Part shown: piece after piece, positions 1 through 10,419 of the stretch
How the letters are laid out: each line of letters starts with the position of its first letter
Numbering within the stretch: the first letter of the stretch is position 1
Source of the DNA: Bacillus sp. EB01
GTDB lineage: Bacteria > Bacillota > Bacilli > Bacillales > Cytobacillaceae
DNA length: 64,000 nucleotides
Assembly (NCBI RefSeq): GCF_000613125.1
Contig: NZ_HG964497.1
Span: forward strand, 1,622,011-1,686,010
Direction: 5' to 3'
Made by a program: the position numbers and the translations under genes
Notes under the pieces: model-generated
The model's input: only the letters and a program-made list of their open reading frames with translations
Database searches by the model: none
What the model was told of the DNA's origin: nothing

Positions 1-1086
1 GAGGAAGTTAGACAAAAAATTATTCAGGTATTAATTGAGGAGATGGAAATTCCGAAAGACTCAATCAGTACAGAATTTGCTCTTAACCATATTGATTCAA
101 CATCTAAAAAACGAGCTGATATAGTAGTTTGGCATAAAGATCGTGATGGTATTCAACATGCCCTTTTAGTGTTAGAAATAAAAGCTAGCCATATAGAATT
201 AACAGATCATACCTTAGAGCAGGTTAAAACTTACAACAAAATCCTTAAAGCAAAGTATATTGGGATTGCAAATGGAAAACAAATGCAATTGTATGAGGTA
301 ATGAATGATAAAGTAATTCCTTTAACCAATGAACTCTTTAAGTATGCAGAACTGGTAAAGGGAAAGGTGGAATATACGAGATTACGTGAATTACGGAGAT
401 TACCATATGATTTGACCACATATGACCGTTATATTAGTTTCTTACTTCAAAAAGGATATATTGGAGAAGGCACTCATACGGAGTTGCACCCATTTATTTC
501 AGAACTGCAAAATTACATATTATGTGGTGTATTTATTAAGAGTGGCAAATACAATACAAATATCATAGAGGATTTATCATACGGAATATTTTCTTTTGGA
601 AATGCAGGTGGGGGAAGTTTCCCCGGATACTATCGAAGTCTTATCGTTAAAGAATTAAATGGGAAGCATTCAATCTACCGCATTGGTATTTTTGGGACTG
701 CTGAACTGAAGTATGATCCTGTTTATGGAAATAGGGATGGAAATACCTATCTAATAGTTGCTGTTGATAATTCTGGGCTTTCAACAAACATTCTTCAATT
801 AAATATTGACCAGTTTATTTCAGTATCCAAAGAGCAAAATATCTATAAGATTTTCCATAATGGGCGTCGTAATGGATTTAAAAACCGCCAAGTATTTGAA
901 AAAGTAAAGAAGTTTTCTCCTGAACTCATTGTGGATGAGAAAATATATCTCGGCTCATTTCCATCAAAAGAAGCAATATCAATAAAAGCTGGTTCAGATT
1001 TTATTGAGAGATTAATAGAGTATGCTAGCGTACGGGTAAAGTTAGCAGAGAAGAAAAAGAAGAAACTGAGCTTAAAGGAAAATTAA
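1..1086 (+). CDS. Type I restriction enzyme R-like N-terminal domain protein (5' partial)
   Basis: The reading frame is open from the first base, so the gene starts before the window; the first internal Met is at 43. The visible N-terminal part (roughly residues 1-115 of the visible frame) has the HSDR_N_2-like pattern: RADIVV (an Asp after an Arg-Ala), then VLEIKAS (the E-x-K of a PD-(D/E)XK nuclease fold), then a QVKTYN segment. The rest, rich in Gly and Tyr, matches no family I recognise. Free-standing proteins with this domain occur widely in bacteria, often without an HsdR helicase, so a complete restriction system cannot be claimed. No hsdM or hsdS is visible. Function unknown beyond a likely nuclease-fold domain. 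Confidence 0.75.
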   Translation, partial: EEVRQKIIQVLIEEMEIPKDSISTEFALNHIDSTSKKRADIVVWHKDRDGIQHALLVLEIKASHIELTDHTLEQVKTYNKILKAKYIGIANGKQMQLYEVMNDKVIPLTNELFKYAELVKGKVEYTRLRELRRLPYDLTTYDRYISFLLQKGYIGEGTHTELHPFISELQNYILCGVFIKSGKYNTNIIEDLSYGIFSFGNAGGGSFPGYYRSLIVKELNGKHSIYRIGIFGTAELKYDPVYGNRDGNTYLIVAVDNSGLSTNILQLNIDQFISVSKEQNIYKIFHNGRRNGFKNRQVFEKVKKFSPELIVDEKIYLGSFPSKEAISIKAGSDFIERLIEYASVRVKLAEKKKKKLSLKEN

Positions 1087-1349
1087 TTATTTACTCAGTA
1101 AGAGGAATGCAATATCACTAATAGACGGAACGAATTAATTGAAACTCATAGGATTAATTCAAGTATGTCCAGGAAGGCTAATAATTGCAATGATAATACC
1201 TGTATTAAGGATTTTACAACGGTAGTAAATTCAATGAAAAACAATGATATTAGGGGGAAATAACTAAGAACAATCGAACCCCATATAAAATAAGTGCATC
1301 TTGAATAAAGCTAGCTCCACCTTCAGAATAAATTCATAAATGACTATAT
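1087..1349. other. Intergenic stretch, nothing recognised
   Basis: AT-rich, with stops in all frames. I see no hairpin or promoter I would defend between the end of the HsdR-like gene and the terminator of the convergent surface-protein gene. Confidence 0.4.
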
Positions 1350-1393
1350 AAAAAAGACCAAGCCAGGTAAGGGAATCCCTACCTGGTTTAGTC
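1350..1393 (-). terminator. Rho-independent terminator of surface-protein gene
   Basis: A near-perfect inverted repeat (CCAGGTA / TACCTGG, with further AGGGA/TCCCT pairing and one bulged base) lies just past the stop codon. On the minus strand it is followed by a T run. Confidence 0.8.
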
Positions 1394-1401
1394 ATTTAAC
1401 A

Positions 1402-4400
1402 TTACTTCACTACTGTCCTCGTTGCCTTACCCACATTCCCCGCTCGATCCTTTGCAGTAACATACAATGCCGTATTCCGCTTCTGTGCCGGAATAGTAAC
1501 TTTATACTTTCCATATCGGTCAGTTGTTGCTTTACCAATCACTTTTGTTCCAACCTTGATTGTCACAACGGAATAGGCTTCGGCTGTTCCGGTTACCGTC
1601 TTGGATCCGCTTTTTACAGTGTTAACCTTCGGAACCGCGGGAGGTGTCTTATCAATAGTGAATTTGACAGTTATTTTATTGCCAGCAGAGTCAGTTACGA
1701 CGAGCGTGTATGCTTTTGCTGTTTTAACGACAGTTCCACTCTTGAAGGCTACTCCATTCAAGGTCGCTTTACCTTCGTTAAAATAAATCCGGACTTCTTT
1801 ATTGTAAAAAGCGTTGTTGGCAACACCAGTTACCTTCGGGGCCGTTTTGTCGATTGTGAATTTCACGGTGGTCTTGTTTCCGGCTGCATCGGTTACGACC
1901 AATGTATAAACCTTTGCAGTCTTTACCACCGTACCGCTTGTGAAAGCTACTCCGTTCAAAGTCGCCTTTCCTTCATTGAAGGAGACTTTAACATCCTTGT
2001 TATAAAAAGCATTGTTCGTGACACCCGTTACCTTTGGTGCAGTTTTATCAATCGTGAACTTAACAGTTGTTTTATTGCCGGCCAAGTCAGTAACTACTAG
2101 AGTATAAACTCCTGGATTTTTCACAACCGATCCACTTTTAAAAGCAACCCCGTTCAATGTTGCTCTACCTTCTTCAAAGGTAATCTTAACATCCTTATTA
2201 TAGTAGGCGTTGTTTGTAACACCGGTTATCTTTGGAGCCGTTTTATCAATTGTAAACTTAACGGTAGTTGCATTTCCTGCCTTATCAGTAACAACGAGCG
2301 TATAGATTCCAGCCGCTGTTACTTTTGTACCACTTGTAAAAGCAGCACCATTTAGTGTCGCTGTTCCTTCATTAAAGACTGGAGTTACTTCTTTGTTATA
2401 GTAGCCATTGTTTTCAACACCAGTTACAACTGGAAATGTTTTATCGACAGAAAACTCAATTGTAGTTTTATTACCAGCCTTGTCAGTAACCACAAGTGTG
2501 TAAGACCCATCTGCCTTAACAGTTGTACCACTAGTAATGACGGAGCCATTAAGTGTAGCCGTTCCTTCATTGGACGTTGGCGTAACGTCTTGGTTATAGA
2601 TGCTATCAGCTTTTACTCCAAATATTACGGGTGCTGTTTTATCAATAGTAAACTTTACTGTAGTTTTATTACCGGCTTGATCAGTTACAACCAAGGTGTA
2701 ATCTCCCTCAGCTTCAACTACATCTCCACTAGAATAATGGACTTTATTCAAAGTAGCCGTTCCTTCATTAAAGGTAGCTGTTACATCCTTATTGTAACTC
2801 GTATTATCTTTAACACCTGATACGACTGGAGCAGTTTTATCTATTCCGAACTTGGCTGTTGTTGAGTTTCCAGCTTTATCTGTAACAACAAGAGTGTAAG
2901 CCCCCTCGGAACTAATAACTTCTCCCCTCGAAAAAGACGATCCATTTAAGGTGGCAGTTCCTTCATTAAAGGCTGGAACTACTTCTGATGTATAAACTCT
3001 GTTATTCTCAACCCCTGATATAATTGGTGCCGTTTTGTCGATGGTAAACTTAATAGTTGTATTATTGCCAGCTGTATCTGTTACAACTAGGTCGTAGTCC
3101 CCTTCTACTTTAACTATCTCTCCACTTTTGAAAGGCGCTCCATTTAGAGTGGCTGTACCTTCCTCGAAAGTTGGTATCACATCCTTATTGTAGCTGACAT
3201 CATTCTGAACCCCCGAGACCACTGGCGCTTGGAGGTCAATACTGAACTCAACCGTTGTTTTGTTACTAGCCTTATCCGTTACAACCAAGGTGTATATTCC
3301 ATCCATATTAACAACAGTTCCACTTATAAAGTTTTCACCATTAAGAGTCCCTGCTCCTTCATTAAAATGTATAACTAAATCTCTATTATAAATTCCATTA
3401 TCTGTTACTCCATAAATGATTGGAGCTGTTACATCGATAACGGTAATCACTACTGGTTCACTATCATTAATACCATCAGTTGCTGTTAAAGTAATTTTTC
3501 TCTCCGCCATTTGCCGTGATATTTGAATGCGGAATTTCCCTTCATCATCAGCAATCGTACTAAGTGTTTCATTTTCAATCATAGCGGTGACTAACGCCTC
3601 TGCTTCGGTAGTACCAACAATAAACGTATCTTGGTCTGTAACAGCATTTACATGTACAATAGGTCTAGTTTTATCCTTTACCAAAACTGTGGTTCCATCA
3701 TTCTGATTTCCGGAGTTGTCAATGGAAAACACAGTTACCAAGGTTTCTTTATGCTGGGGACTAATTTGAATAGAAAACTTTCCGTCCCCTTCTGCAAAGG
3801 CTTCTCCTATAATTTTTCCATTTGCATAAGCGACCACATTGTCATAAGGATCCGTTTCTCCAATAATTACAGTGTCACTGTCCCCAATGTCACTCACAAT
3901 AGGATTTGGCGGTGGAGTCTTGTCTTCTACAAGAATTGTTACACCTTGACTTTCATTTCCAGAAGTATCTGTAGCTGTTATCATTAAAGCGGTTCCTGCG
4001 CGTTGAATCGGAATATAGACTATAAAGTCTCCATTTTGGTCGGTCTCCGCACTAGCTAAGATATTTTCTCCATCCAGCACTTTTACAGTTGAACCTGGTT
4101 CAGATGTCCCAGAGATACTTGTTGAGTGATCTGATATATTAATAACTACCGGAACACTAGGAGGAACAACATCTTTTACGACAATAAAATCCCCATTTTC
4201 CAGTTTATGATCAGAAAAGATATAACTATATGTTAGGCCGGATGCATATAAGTCGAACCTATTAGTTGAATACTGACCTAATTCAAATTCACTATTGATT
4301 TTGAGGCTTCCTTCAAAAAATCCGGTTTGGTTATTAAAATAAAGGTAAAAATATTTGGTTTTATTTGTCAGAGGCTCACTATACCAAAGCAGGATATAGC

Positions 4401-5247
4401 GAATTCCTTCATTGTCATTTACTTTCATTTTAAGATTTACCGTTTCACCTGCAGTTACTTCCTTCTTATCAATACTTAAGCTGCTGTAAAATCCCATTCC
4501 ACTTGTACCAGTTATAGTGAAATTACCATCCTTTAAATATTCTGACTGGTCAAAGCTAATTATATTATCGCTCTTATAAACATCAAGTCTGGTAAAAGTG
4601 TATTCCCCCGGTTCCGAAATGGACTGGATGGGAATACTCCCCTCAAAGAAGCCTGATTCAGAATTGTAATTGAGTTTTACATAAATTGAATTATTACTAA
4701 TTGGCATAACATACAAAGCATTAATATAATTAATCCCTTTTGCATCGGAAACCTTCACACTAATTTTTACACTATTGCCAGAAACAGCTTCCTTTTTATC
4801 GACACTAATGCTTTTAATAAAATCTTCGGTATTTGTACCGTTTACATTAAAATTTCCGTCTGTAAAGAATGTAGATTCAAAAATATTGGTAGTATAACCA
4901 TCTAGATAGAATGTAATTCTGTTTAATTGATATTCTCCGATTTCTGATGTTGATTGTATTGGAATAATACCTTCAAACAAACCTGTTTCAACATTGTAAT
5001 ATAGAGTAACGTACGTAGTACTTTTTGTGATAGGTGAGATATACCAGGCAACAATATAATTTACATCCGTTACATCCTCTAAGCCTATACTCAATTCAAT
5101 TGAATCTCCAACAGTAACCTCTTTTTTATTTACATTTAAAACTTTCAATACGGGCTCTTTTAAATCTGACGCTAATGTATTATTTACAGGGATAGTGCTT
5201 ATGAATAATATTATCGCAGCTATGAGAAAAAACAGTTTCTTTTTCAA
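1402..5247 (-). CDS. Secreted surface protein with tandem Ig-like repeats (paralogue 1)
   Basis: A 1281-residue exported protein. It starts at a TTG (5245-5247) preceded by an AGGGAG ribosome binding site. A signal peptide follows: MKKK, a hydrophobic stretch, and a likely cut after NTLA. Three N-terminal repeats of about 100 residues come next (recurrent DKKEV, G-FEGS-I-I and GEY motifs), then three Big_6-like Ig domains (TSGTSEPGSTV type). After these are nine repeats of about 69 residues, each with YNKDV-FNEGTATLNG, YTLVVTD-AGNKTTVKFTIDKTAP. A last Ig domain ends in the VVK terminus. There is no LPXTG motif, SLH domain or C-terminal membrane anchor, so the wall attachment mode is not visible. 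The paralogue directly upstream has the same architecture. Likely an adhesin or matrix protein; ligand unknown. Confidence 0.85.
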   Translation of the reverse strand: MKKKLFFLIAAIILFISTIPVNNTLASDLKEPVLKVLNVNKKEVTVGDSIELSIGLEDVTDVNYIVAWYISPITKSTTYVTLYYNVETGLFEGIIPIQSTSEIGEYQLNRITFYLDGYTTNIFESTFFTDGNFNVNGTNTEDFIKSISVDKKEAVSGNSVKISVKVSDAKGINYINALYVMPISNNSIYVKLNYNSESGFFEGSIPIQSISEPGEYTFTRLDVYKSDNIISFDQSEYLKDGNFTITGTSGMGFYSSLSIDKKEVTAGETVNLKMKVNDNEGIRYILLWYSEPLTNKTKYFYLYFNNQTGFFEGSLKINSEFELGQYSTNRFDLYASGLTYSYIFSDHKLENGDFIVVKDVVPPSVPVVINISDHSTSISGTSEPGSTVKVLDGENILASAETDQNGDFIVYIPIQRAGTALMITATDTSGNESQGVTILVEDKTPPPNPIVSDIGDSDTVIIGETDPYDNVVAYANGKIIGEAFAEGDGKFSIQISPQHKETLVTVFSIDNSGNQNDGTTVLVKDKTRPIVHVNAVTDQDTFIVGTTEAEALVTAMIENETLSTIADDEGKFRIQISRQMAERKITLTATDGINDSEPVVITVIDVTAPIIYGVTDNGIYNRDLVIHFNEGAGTLNGENFISGTVVNMDGIYTLVVTDKASNKTTVEFSIDLQAPVVSGVQNDVSYNKDVIPTFEEGTATLNGAPFKSGEIVKVEGDYDLVVTDTAGNNTTIKFTIDKTAPIISGVENNRVYTSEVVPAFNEGTATLNGSSFSRGEVISSEGAYTLVVTDKAGNSTTAKFGIDKTAPVVSGVKDNTSYNKDVTATFNEGTATLNKVHYSSGDVVEAEGDYTLVVTDQAGNKTTVKFTIDKTAPVIFGVKADSIYNQDVTPTSNEGTATLNGSVITSGTTVKADGSYTLVVTDKAGNKTTIEFSVDKTFPVVTGVENNGYYNKEVTPVFNEGTATLNGAAFTSGTKVTAAGIYTLVVTDKAGNATTVKFTIDKTAPKITGVTNNAYYNKDVKITFEEGRATLNGVAFKSGSVVKNPGVYTLVVTDLAGNKTTVKFTIDKTAPKVTGVTNNAFYNKDVKVSFNEGKATLNGVAFTSGTVVKTAKVYTLVVTDAAGNKTTVKFTIDKTAPKVTGVANNAFYNKEVRIYFNEGKATLNGVAFKSGTVVKTAKAYTLVVTDSAGNKITVKFTIDKTPPAVPKVNTVKSGSKTVTGTAEAYSVVTIKVGTKVIGKATTDRYGKYKVTIPAQKRNTALYVTAKDRAGNVGKATRTVVK

Positions 5248-5326
5248 TGGAATATGCTCTCCCTAATGTTATAAAACAAATATAGTTGGCTAATAAAAGC
5301 ATCACAAATTTGTTCTATAGATTACT

Positions 5327-5366
5327 AGGGGTCTTAACTGGAAAGGTATTTTCAGTTTAGACCCCT
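5327..5366 (-). terminator. Hairpin after surface-protein gene 2
   Basis: An inverted repeat (AGGGGTC / GACCCCT plus AACTG / CAGTT) sits between the two surface-protein genes, just downstream of the longer one on the minus strand. No good T run follows, so it may be a weak terminator or an mRNA-stabilising hairpin. Confidence 0.45.
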
Positions 5367-5375
5367 GGATTTAAA

Positions 5376-8300
5376 CTATTTCACTACGGTTTTCGTCGCC
5401 TTGCTCACATTCCCAGCCCGATCCTTTGCAGTAACATACAATGCCGTGTTCCGCTTCTGTGCCGGAATTGTAACTTTATACTTTCCATAACGGTCAGTTG
5501 TCGCTTTACCAATTACTTTTGTACCAACCTTAATTGTTACAACGGAATAGGCTTCCGCTGTTCCGGTTACCGTCTTGGATCCGCTTTTTACAGCGTTAAC
5601 CTTCGGAGCCGCGGGAGGTGTCCTATCAATTGTGAATTTGACCGTTGTTTTATTGCCAGCAGAATCAGTCACGACGAGCGTGTATGCTTTTGCTGTTTTA
5701 ACGACAGTACCACTCTTAAAGGCTACTCCATTCAAGGTCGCTTTACCTTCGTTAAAATAAACACGGACATCTTTATTGTAGTAAGCGTTGTTGGCAACAC
5801 CGGTTACCTTTGGAGCCGCTTTGTCGATTGTGAATTTCACCGTGGTCTTGTTGCCCGCCGCATCAGTTACAACCAATGTATAAACCTTTGCAGCCTTCAC
5901 CACGTTGCCACTAACGAAAGTTACTCCGTTTAAAGTTGCCTTACCTTCATTGAAGGTCACTTTAACATCCCTGTTATAAAAACCATTGTTCGTTACACCG
6001 GTTACTTTTGGGACCGTCTTATCAATTGTGAACTTCACAGTAGTCTTGTTGCCGGCCAAGTCAGTAACTACTAGAGTATAAACTCCTGGATTTTTCACAA
6101 CCGCTCCGCTTTTAAAAGCAGCCCCGTTCAATGTTGCGGCCCCTTCATTAAAGAGAACTGTTATATCTCTATTATAATAGGCGTTGTTTGTAACACCGGT
6201 CACCTTTGGTGCAGTTTTATCAATTGTAAACTTTACGGTAGATGTATTTCCTGCCTTATCAGTAACAACCAGAGTGTAAGCCCCGTCGGAACTAATGACT
6301 TTACCTTTCGAAAAAGCTGACCCATTCAAGGTAGCAGTTCCTTCGTTAAATGTAGGTGTTACCTCTGATTTATAAACTTTATTATTCTCAACTCCTGATA
6401 TTACTGGTGCTGATTTGTCGATAGTAAACTTAACGGTTGTTTTATTGCCAGCACCATCAGTTACAACCAGAGTGTAATCTCCCTCTGCTTTAATTACCTC
6501 ACCACTCTTAAAAGGTGAACCATTAAGGGTAGCTGTTCCTTCTTCAAATGTCGGTGTTACATCCTTATTATAGCTGGCACTATTCTCAACCCCGGAAACA
6601 AGTGGCGCGTTTAGGTCGATAATGAATTTGACAGTCGATTGATTTCCAGCCTTATCCGTTACAACCAAAGTGTATGTTCCATCAACTTTAATAGCTGTTC
6701 CACTCTCAAAGTTCTCACCGTTGAGGGTTGCAGTCCCTTCATTAAAGGCCGGTGTGATTGCACTGGTATAAGTTTTGTTATTTTCTACTCCTGTAATAAC
6801 TGGGGCAATTTTATCAACAGTAAATTTCACAGTTGTTTTATTCCCCGCCCTATCGGTTACAACAAGTGTATAGAATCCATCCAGCTTAATCTCGGTTCCG
6901 CTAGTAAAGCTTATTCCATTAAGACTAGTAACTCCTTCATTAAACGACGGAGTGACATTTGTATTATAGTGTGTATCATTTTCGATACCTGTTACAACTG
7001 GAGCAATCTTATCGATCGTAAAGGTAATAGTCGTTTTATTGCCAGCTGAGTCAGTTACAATTAGGGTGTACGCCCCCTCGACGCTAACCACATTCCCACT
7101 TTTAAAAGCAACACCGTTTAAAGTAGCCGTTCCTTCCGTAAAGGAAGGTATAACATCGGTATTATAGTAGGTATTATTTTTAATACCTGAAACAACCGGA
7201 GCTGTTTTATCGATGGCAAATTTAACAATAGTTTTATTGCCAGCCAAGTCTGTTACAACTAACGTATATGAACCTTCATCCTTAATGACAGTACCACTCT
7301 TATAAGCCGAACCATTAAGAGCAGCATTTCCTTCGTTAAAGGTTGGGGTCACATCGACACGATAACTGCTGTTATTTACTACACCCATTACTTTTGGTGG
7401 GGTTTTATCAATAGTAAATTTAACGGTAGTTTGATTCCCAGTGTCATCAGTAACAACTAAAATATACGTACCTTCTGACTTAATAACAGTTCCCCACTCA
7501 TAGGTTTCTCCGTTCAATGTCGCTGTTCCTTCATTGAAGGATATAGATACATCCTTATTGTAAAAAGAACCATCGGTAACACCTTCAACAACAGGAGGCG
7601 TTACATCTAGTACGGTAACCACGACTGGCTGACTCGTATTCCTACCATCAGAGACGGTGACGCTAATCCTTTCTCCAGCGGCTTGCTTTGGAATTTGCAG
7701 CTCAAATTTACCATCTGAATTAGCTGTTGTTGTATAAATAGTCCCTTTTATATCGGCACTTACAGTTGCATCAATTTCTGTCGTCCCAGTAATTGCAAGA
7801 GATTGATCAGTAATAGGATCAAGACTAATGGACGGAGCCGTTGCATCTTGTACTACGATTTCCGTAGCACTACTTTGATTCCCTGCAACATCTCGTGCAT
7901 AGATAAACAAAGGAGTTCCTGCGTCTTGCTTAGGAATTTCTATACTAAAAGCACCGTTATCATCTGCAGTACTACTTCCAAGAACCGTTCCATCTTTATG
8001 AATTTCAATTGTTGCTCCAGTTTCAGTATAACCAGTCACCTTTGTATCTTTGTCCGTAACTTCGTTTACACTCGGATTGCTTGGTGCAGTACCATCCTTA
8101 ACTGTAATTGTTGTTCCTTCGCTTGTATTTCCAGAGCTATCAGTTGCCGTCACTGTTAATTCAGTTCCAGCAGGTTGCTGAGGAATATAGACATAATACC
8201 AACCATGCCAGTATGCGTAATTGCTGCCTATTTCCACGCCATTAGCTTCTACTTTTACTAGAGAATTTCCTTCGGCATAACCAGTTATAGTTGATGAGGA

Positions 8301-9833
8301 GTCGTATACCTCTTCCACGGAAACCTTACCAGGAGGAGTTACATCACTAACAATAACCGTGGTAGCCTGGCTTTCATTCCCACTTGCATCAGTGGCTGTT
8401 ATATATATTTCTGTATGAGCGACTTGTCTTGGAATATAGATTGAATAGTACCCATAATTGTCAGCTGTCCCTGAGCCAATCGTATTTCCATTCACCTTGG
8501 CCGTAACGGTTGAATTTGCTTCAGCGTTGCCATAAATGTAATTAGAATATTCGTCTACCGTGGAGACTGAAGGCGAACTCGGAGGCGTGACATCTCTTTC
8601 ATTCACGTAAAAGTCAAAAGCAGACAAATCCTGGCCCCAGTATGGGTACACATTGTAGTTCCATATATTGGTGGAGTTCCCGTAAGTATCATTTAAATAG
8701 ATAAATTGAACTTTCCAACTTCCTATAGAATGATACTGAGTCCAAAATCCAGGTACCTCTGCTTTATAATAATTGCCGTACCAGTGTGTAAATATTTCTG
8801 TATGTGAATAACCAAGAGGGGTTTTGAAGTTTGCTTTAACTTCCGATACCCCTGAAGCATCTTCAACTTCTGCAATTAATGTTACTGGATCACCTGAAAA
8901 GACATCATTATCTTCTACTGTTATAGACTTCAAGGTTGGAGGATTCTCCTCCGGAATGAAAGTGAAATCTCCACCATCCAGACTCCTTGTACTATAGTTG
9001 TATGCACTATAATCATATTCAACCGTAGAGTTACCTTGATTATCTGTCAGACGAACCGATTCAAGTTCATACTTACCATATCCGTAATTTTGTAAAATAG
9101 AAGCATACATGGTCACTTGAAATTGGTTGTTACCTATATAGGTTGCATTTGTACCTAATCCGCCACCATTTGGTAATGAATATTGTACGGATACACTTTC
9201 TATACTCCCCAATTGATCTTCGGCATCCAGCGTTAGTATAATGCTTTGGTCAGGAGCTAATTTTGTATTACTGACTGAAGCACCCTTAAGCTCCGGTCCT
9301 ATAGTATCCGATGCAAAAACAGTGTAATTCCCTTCATCTAATTCATATTTTCCGCCTTCATCCTTATCAAAATATACTCTAAAACCACCACTATAAAAAT
9401 ATTGAGTAATATTTGCGACGGTTAATGTACCTACATCAGAATAATTTGTATATGCATAACCATAGAAAGTAGATTCTGATACGTTATTTCTTGAAAGTCT
9501 AACTTGCATATAACTGCCAGAAGGCAACTTATAACTTACGGTCATATATTGGACCCCGGTATAGCTACCCCCTATATAACCAATTCCATTATTATTTTTG
9601 ATAGTCACTCTTACTTCCTGGAGATTAGGTACAAGGATATTCTTCTTTTCAACAGAAATTGTATCAACAACATTGGAGCCGTCATCATTAGATATTGATG
9701 CTTTAACCGGAATGTTACTAAAGCAAGTAAACAAAATACAAAAGGCAGTCAGCAATACTAGTAATCTCTTTTTAATAAAAATTCCCCCATAGAACCATAA
9801 ATTAATTGTATTATTTCCGTATTTCGTGACCAT
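5376..9833 (-). CDS. Secreted surface protein with tandem Ig-like repeats (paralogue 2)
   Basis: A 1485-residue paralogue of the neighbouring downstream gene. The N-terminal part has Ig-like modules rich in Tyr and Gly, followed by several Big_6-like domains. Ten repeats of about 69 residues (YNKDV, FNEGTATLNG, LVVTD-AGNKTTVKFTIDK) and a C-terminal Ig domain nearly identical to that of paralogue 1 complete it. The signal peptide (KKRLLVLLTAFCILFTCF, likely cut near VKA) begins only at about residue 21. The ATG at 9833 has an AGGGATAGG just upstream. A second option is an ATT at 9774-9776, directly before KKR and with GGGGGA at ideal spacing, which would mirror the start of the paralogue. No anchor motif is visible. 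Convergent evolution between the two C-termini points to gene conversion. Confidence 0.83.
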   Translation of the reverse strand: MVTKYGNNTINLWFYGGIFIKKRLLVLLTAFCILFTCFSNIPVKASISNDDGSNVVDTISVEKKNILVPNLQEVRVTIKNNNGIGYIGGSYTGVQYMTVSYKLPSGSYMQVRLSRNNVSESTFYGYAYTNYSDVGTLTVANITQYFYSGGFRVYFDKDEGGKYELDEGNYTVFASDTIGPELKGASVSNTKLAPDQSIILTLDAEDQLGSIESVSVQYSLPNGGGLGTNATYIGNNQFQVTMYASILQNYGYGKYELESVRLTDNQGNSTVEYDYSAYNYSTRSLDGGDFTFIPEENPPTLKSITVEDNDVFSGDPVTLIAEVEDASGVSEVKANFKTPLGYSHTEIFTHWYGNYYKAEVPGFWTQYHSIGSWKVQFIYLNDTYGNSTNIWNYNVYPYWGQDLSAFDFYVNERDVTPPSSPSVSTVDEYSNYIYGNAEANSTVTAKVNGNTIGSGTADNYGYYSIYIPRQVAHTEIYITATDASGNESQATTVIVSDVTPPGKVSVEEVYDSSSTITGYAEGNSLVKVEANGVEIGSNYAYWHGWYYVYIPQQPAGTELTVTATDSSGNTSEGTTITVKDGTAPSNPSVNEVTDKDTKVTGYTETGATIEIHKDGTVLGSSTADDNGAFSIEIPKQDAGTPLFIYARDVAGNQSSATEIVVQDATAPSISLDPITDQSLAITGTTEIDATVSADIKGTIYTTTANSDGKFELQIPKQAAGERISVTVSDGRNTSQPVVVTVLDVTPPVVEGVTDGSFYNKDVSISFNEGTATLNGETYEWGTVIKSEGTYILVVTDDTGNQTTVKFTIDKTPPKVMGVVNNSSYRVDVTPTFNEGNAALNGSAYKSGTVIKDEGSYTLVVTDLAGNKTIVKFAIDKTAPVVSGIKNNTYYNTDVIPSFTEGTATLNGVAFKSGNVVSVEGAYTLIVTDSAGNKTTITFTIDKIAPVVTGIENDTHYNTNVTPSFNEGVTSLNGISFTSGTEIKLDGFYTLVVTDRAGNKTTVKFTVDKIAPVITGVENNKTYTSAITPAFNEGTATLNGENFESGTAIKVDGTYTLVVTDKAGNQSTVKFIIDLNAPLVSGVENSASYNKDVTPTFEEGTATLNGSPFKSGEVIKAEGDYTLVVTDGAGNKTTVKFTIDKSAPVISGVENNKVYKSEVTPTFNEGTATLNGSAFSKGKVISSDGAYTLVVTDKAGNTSTVKFTIDKTAPKVTGVTNNAYYNRDITVLFNEGAATLNGAAFKSGAVVKNPGVYTLVVTDLAGNKTTVKFTIDKTVPKVTGVTNNGFYNRDVKVTFNEGKATLNGVTFVSGNVVKAAKVYTLVVTDAAGNKTTVKFTIDKAAPKVTGVANNAYYNKDVRVYFNEGKATLNGVAFKSGTVVKTAKAYTLVVTDSAGNKTTVKFTIDRTPPAAPKVNAVKSGSKTVTGTAEAYSVVTIKVGTKVIGKATTDRYGKYKVTIPAQKRNTALYVTAKDRAGNVSKATKTVVK

Positions 9834-10334
9834 AACCTATCCCTAAAAGCCGCATAAACATATCCCAACATATCAATAAAAAACATGTTAATTCTTCTAA
9901 TCCTGTTGCCTCCTATTTTAAAAACTCACAGTATAATAGCATCAATATTTTACCATGAAAAACCCAGTTTTTTACTGATATTATTAAATTTTTTTGTCTT
10001 CTGTTTCTCTTTTTAGGCTGCCATTTACAACAAAAATGGTTCCCAAAGATAGGGGTCTATTTTTGTATCAAAATAATAAAGGTAAATATTTCTTTTTACT
10101 CTTTTCCAAATGAACGAAAAATTAAATTTGGTGTAAGAGGATTTAGGCGGTACTGATTTGTATCAGTATATTGATATTTTGAACGGGGGTCTTAAGGTAG
10201 ATTTGCTCGAGGATATCAATAGAGGCTTCCAGTGCATTTTTGTTTCGGATAATCCCAGCATATATAATTGTAATTGTTTGCAGACTCCCTTTTTAATAGG
10301 GGTAGTCCCCTTGTTAGCTTTAATTCTACAAACA
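9834..10334. other. Intergenic region upstream of two divergent genes
   Basis: About 500 AT-rich bases between the surface-protein gene and the LCP gene. A small perfect hairpin (AGGGG-TAGT-CCCCT, 10298-10311) is present. Short open frames here have no supported ribosome binding site and I do not call them. Nothing else is recognised. Confidence 0.4.
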
Positions 10335-10362
10335 TTGACAAATTATTACTAAACGATATAGC
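10335..10362 (+). promoter_or_regulatory. Candidate SigA promoter for the LCP gene
   Basis: A perfect TTGACA, a 16-base spacer, then TATAGC, about 58 bases before the LCP start codon. Confidence 0.45.
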
Positions 10363-10419
10363 CACTACTTCAAATTTTTGGTACTCTAGTAGGAGCAATC
10401 AGAAAAACGTAGGAGAAAA

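Noticed and set aside
1-1086. Complete type I restriction-modification system
   Set aside because: Only an HsdR-like N-terminal domain is visible; there is no helicase part, hsdM or hsdS in the window.
1601-8159. Recurrent plus-strand open frames inside the surface-protein genes
   Set aside because: They recur with each DNA repeat and are mirror frames of the Ig-like repeats.
10158-10398. Two overlapping 60-64 codon frames upstream of the LCP gene
   Set aside because: They lie on opposite strands of the same bases, lack ribosome sites and show no family features.
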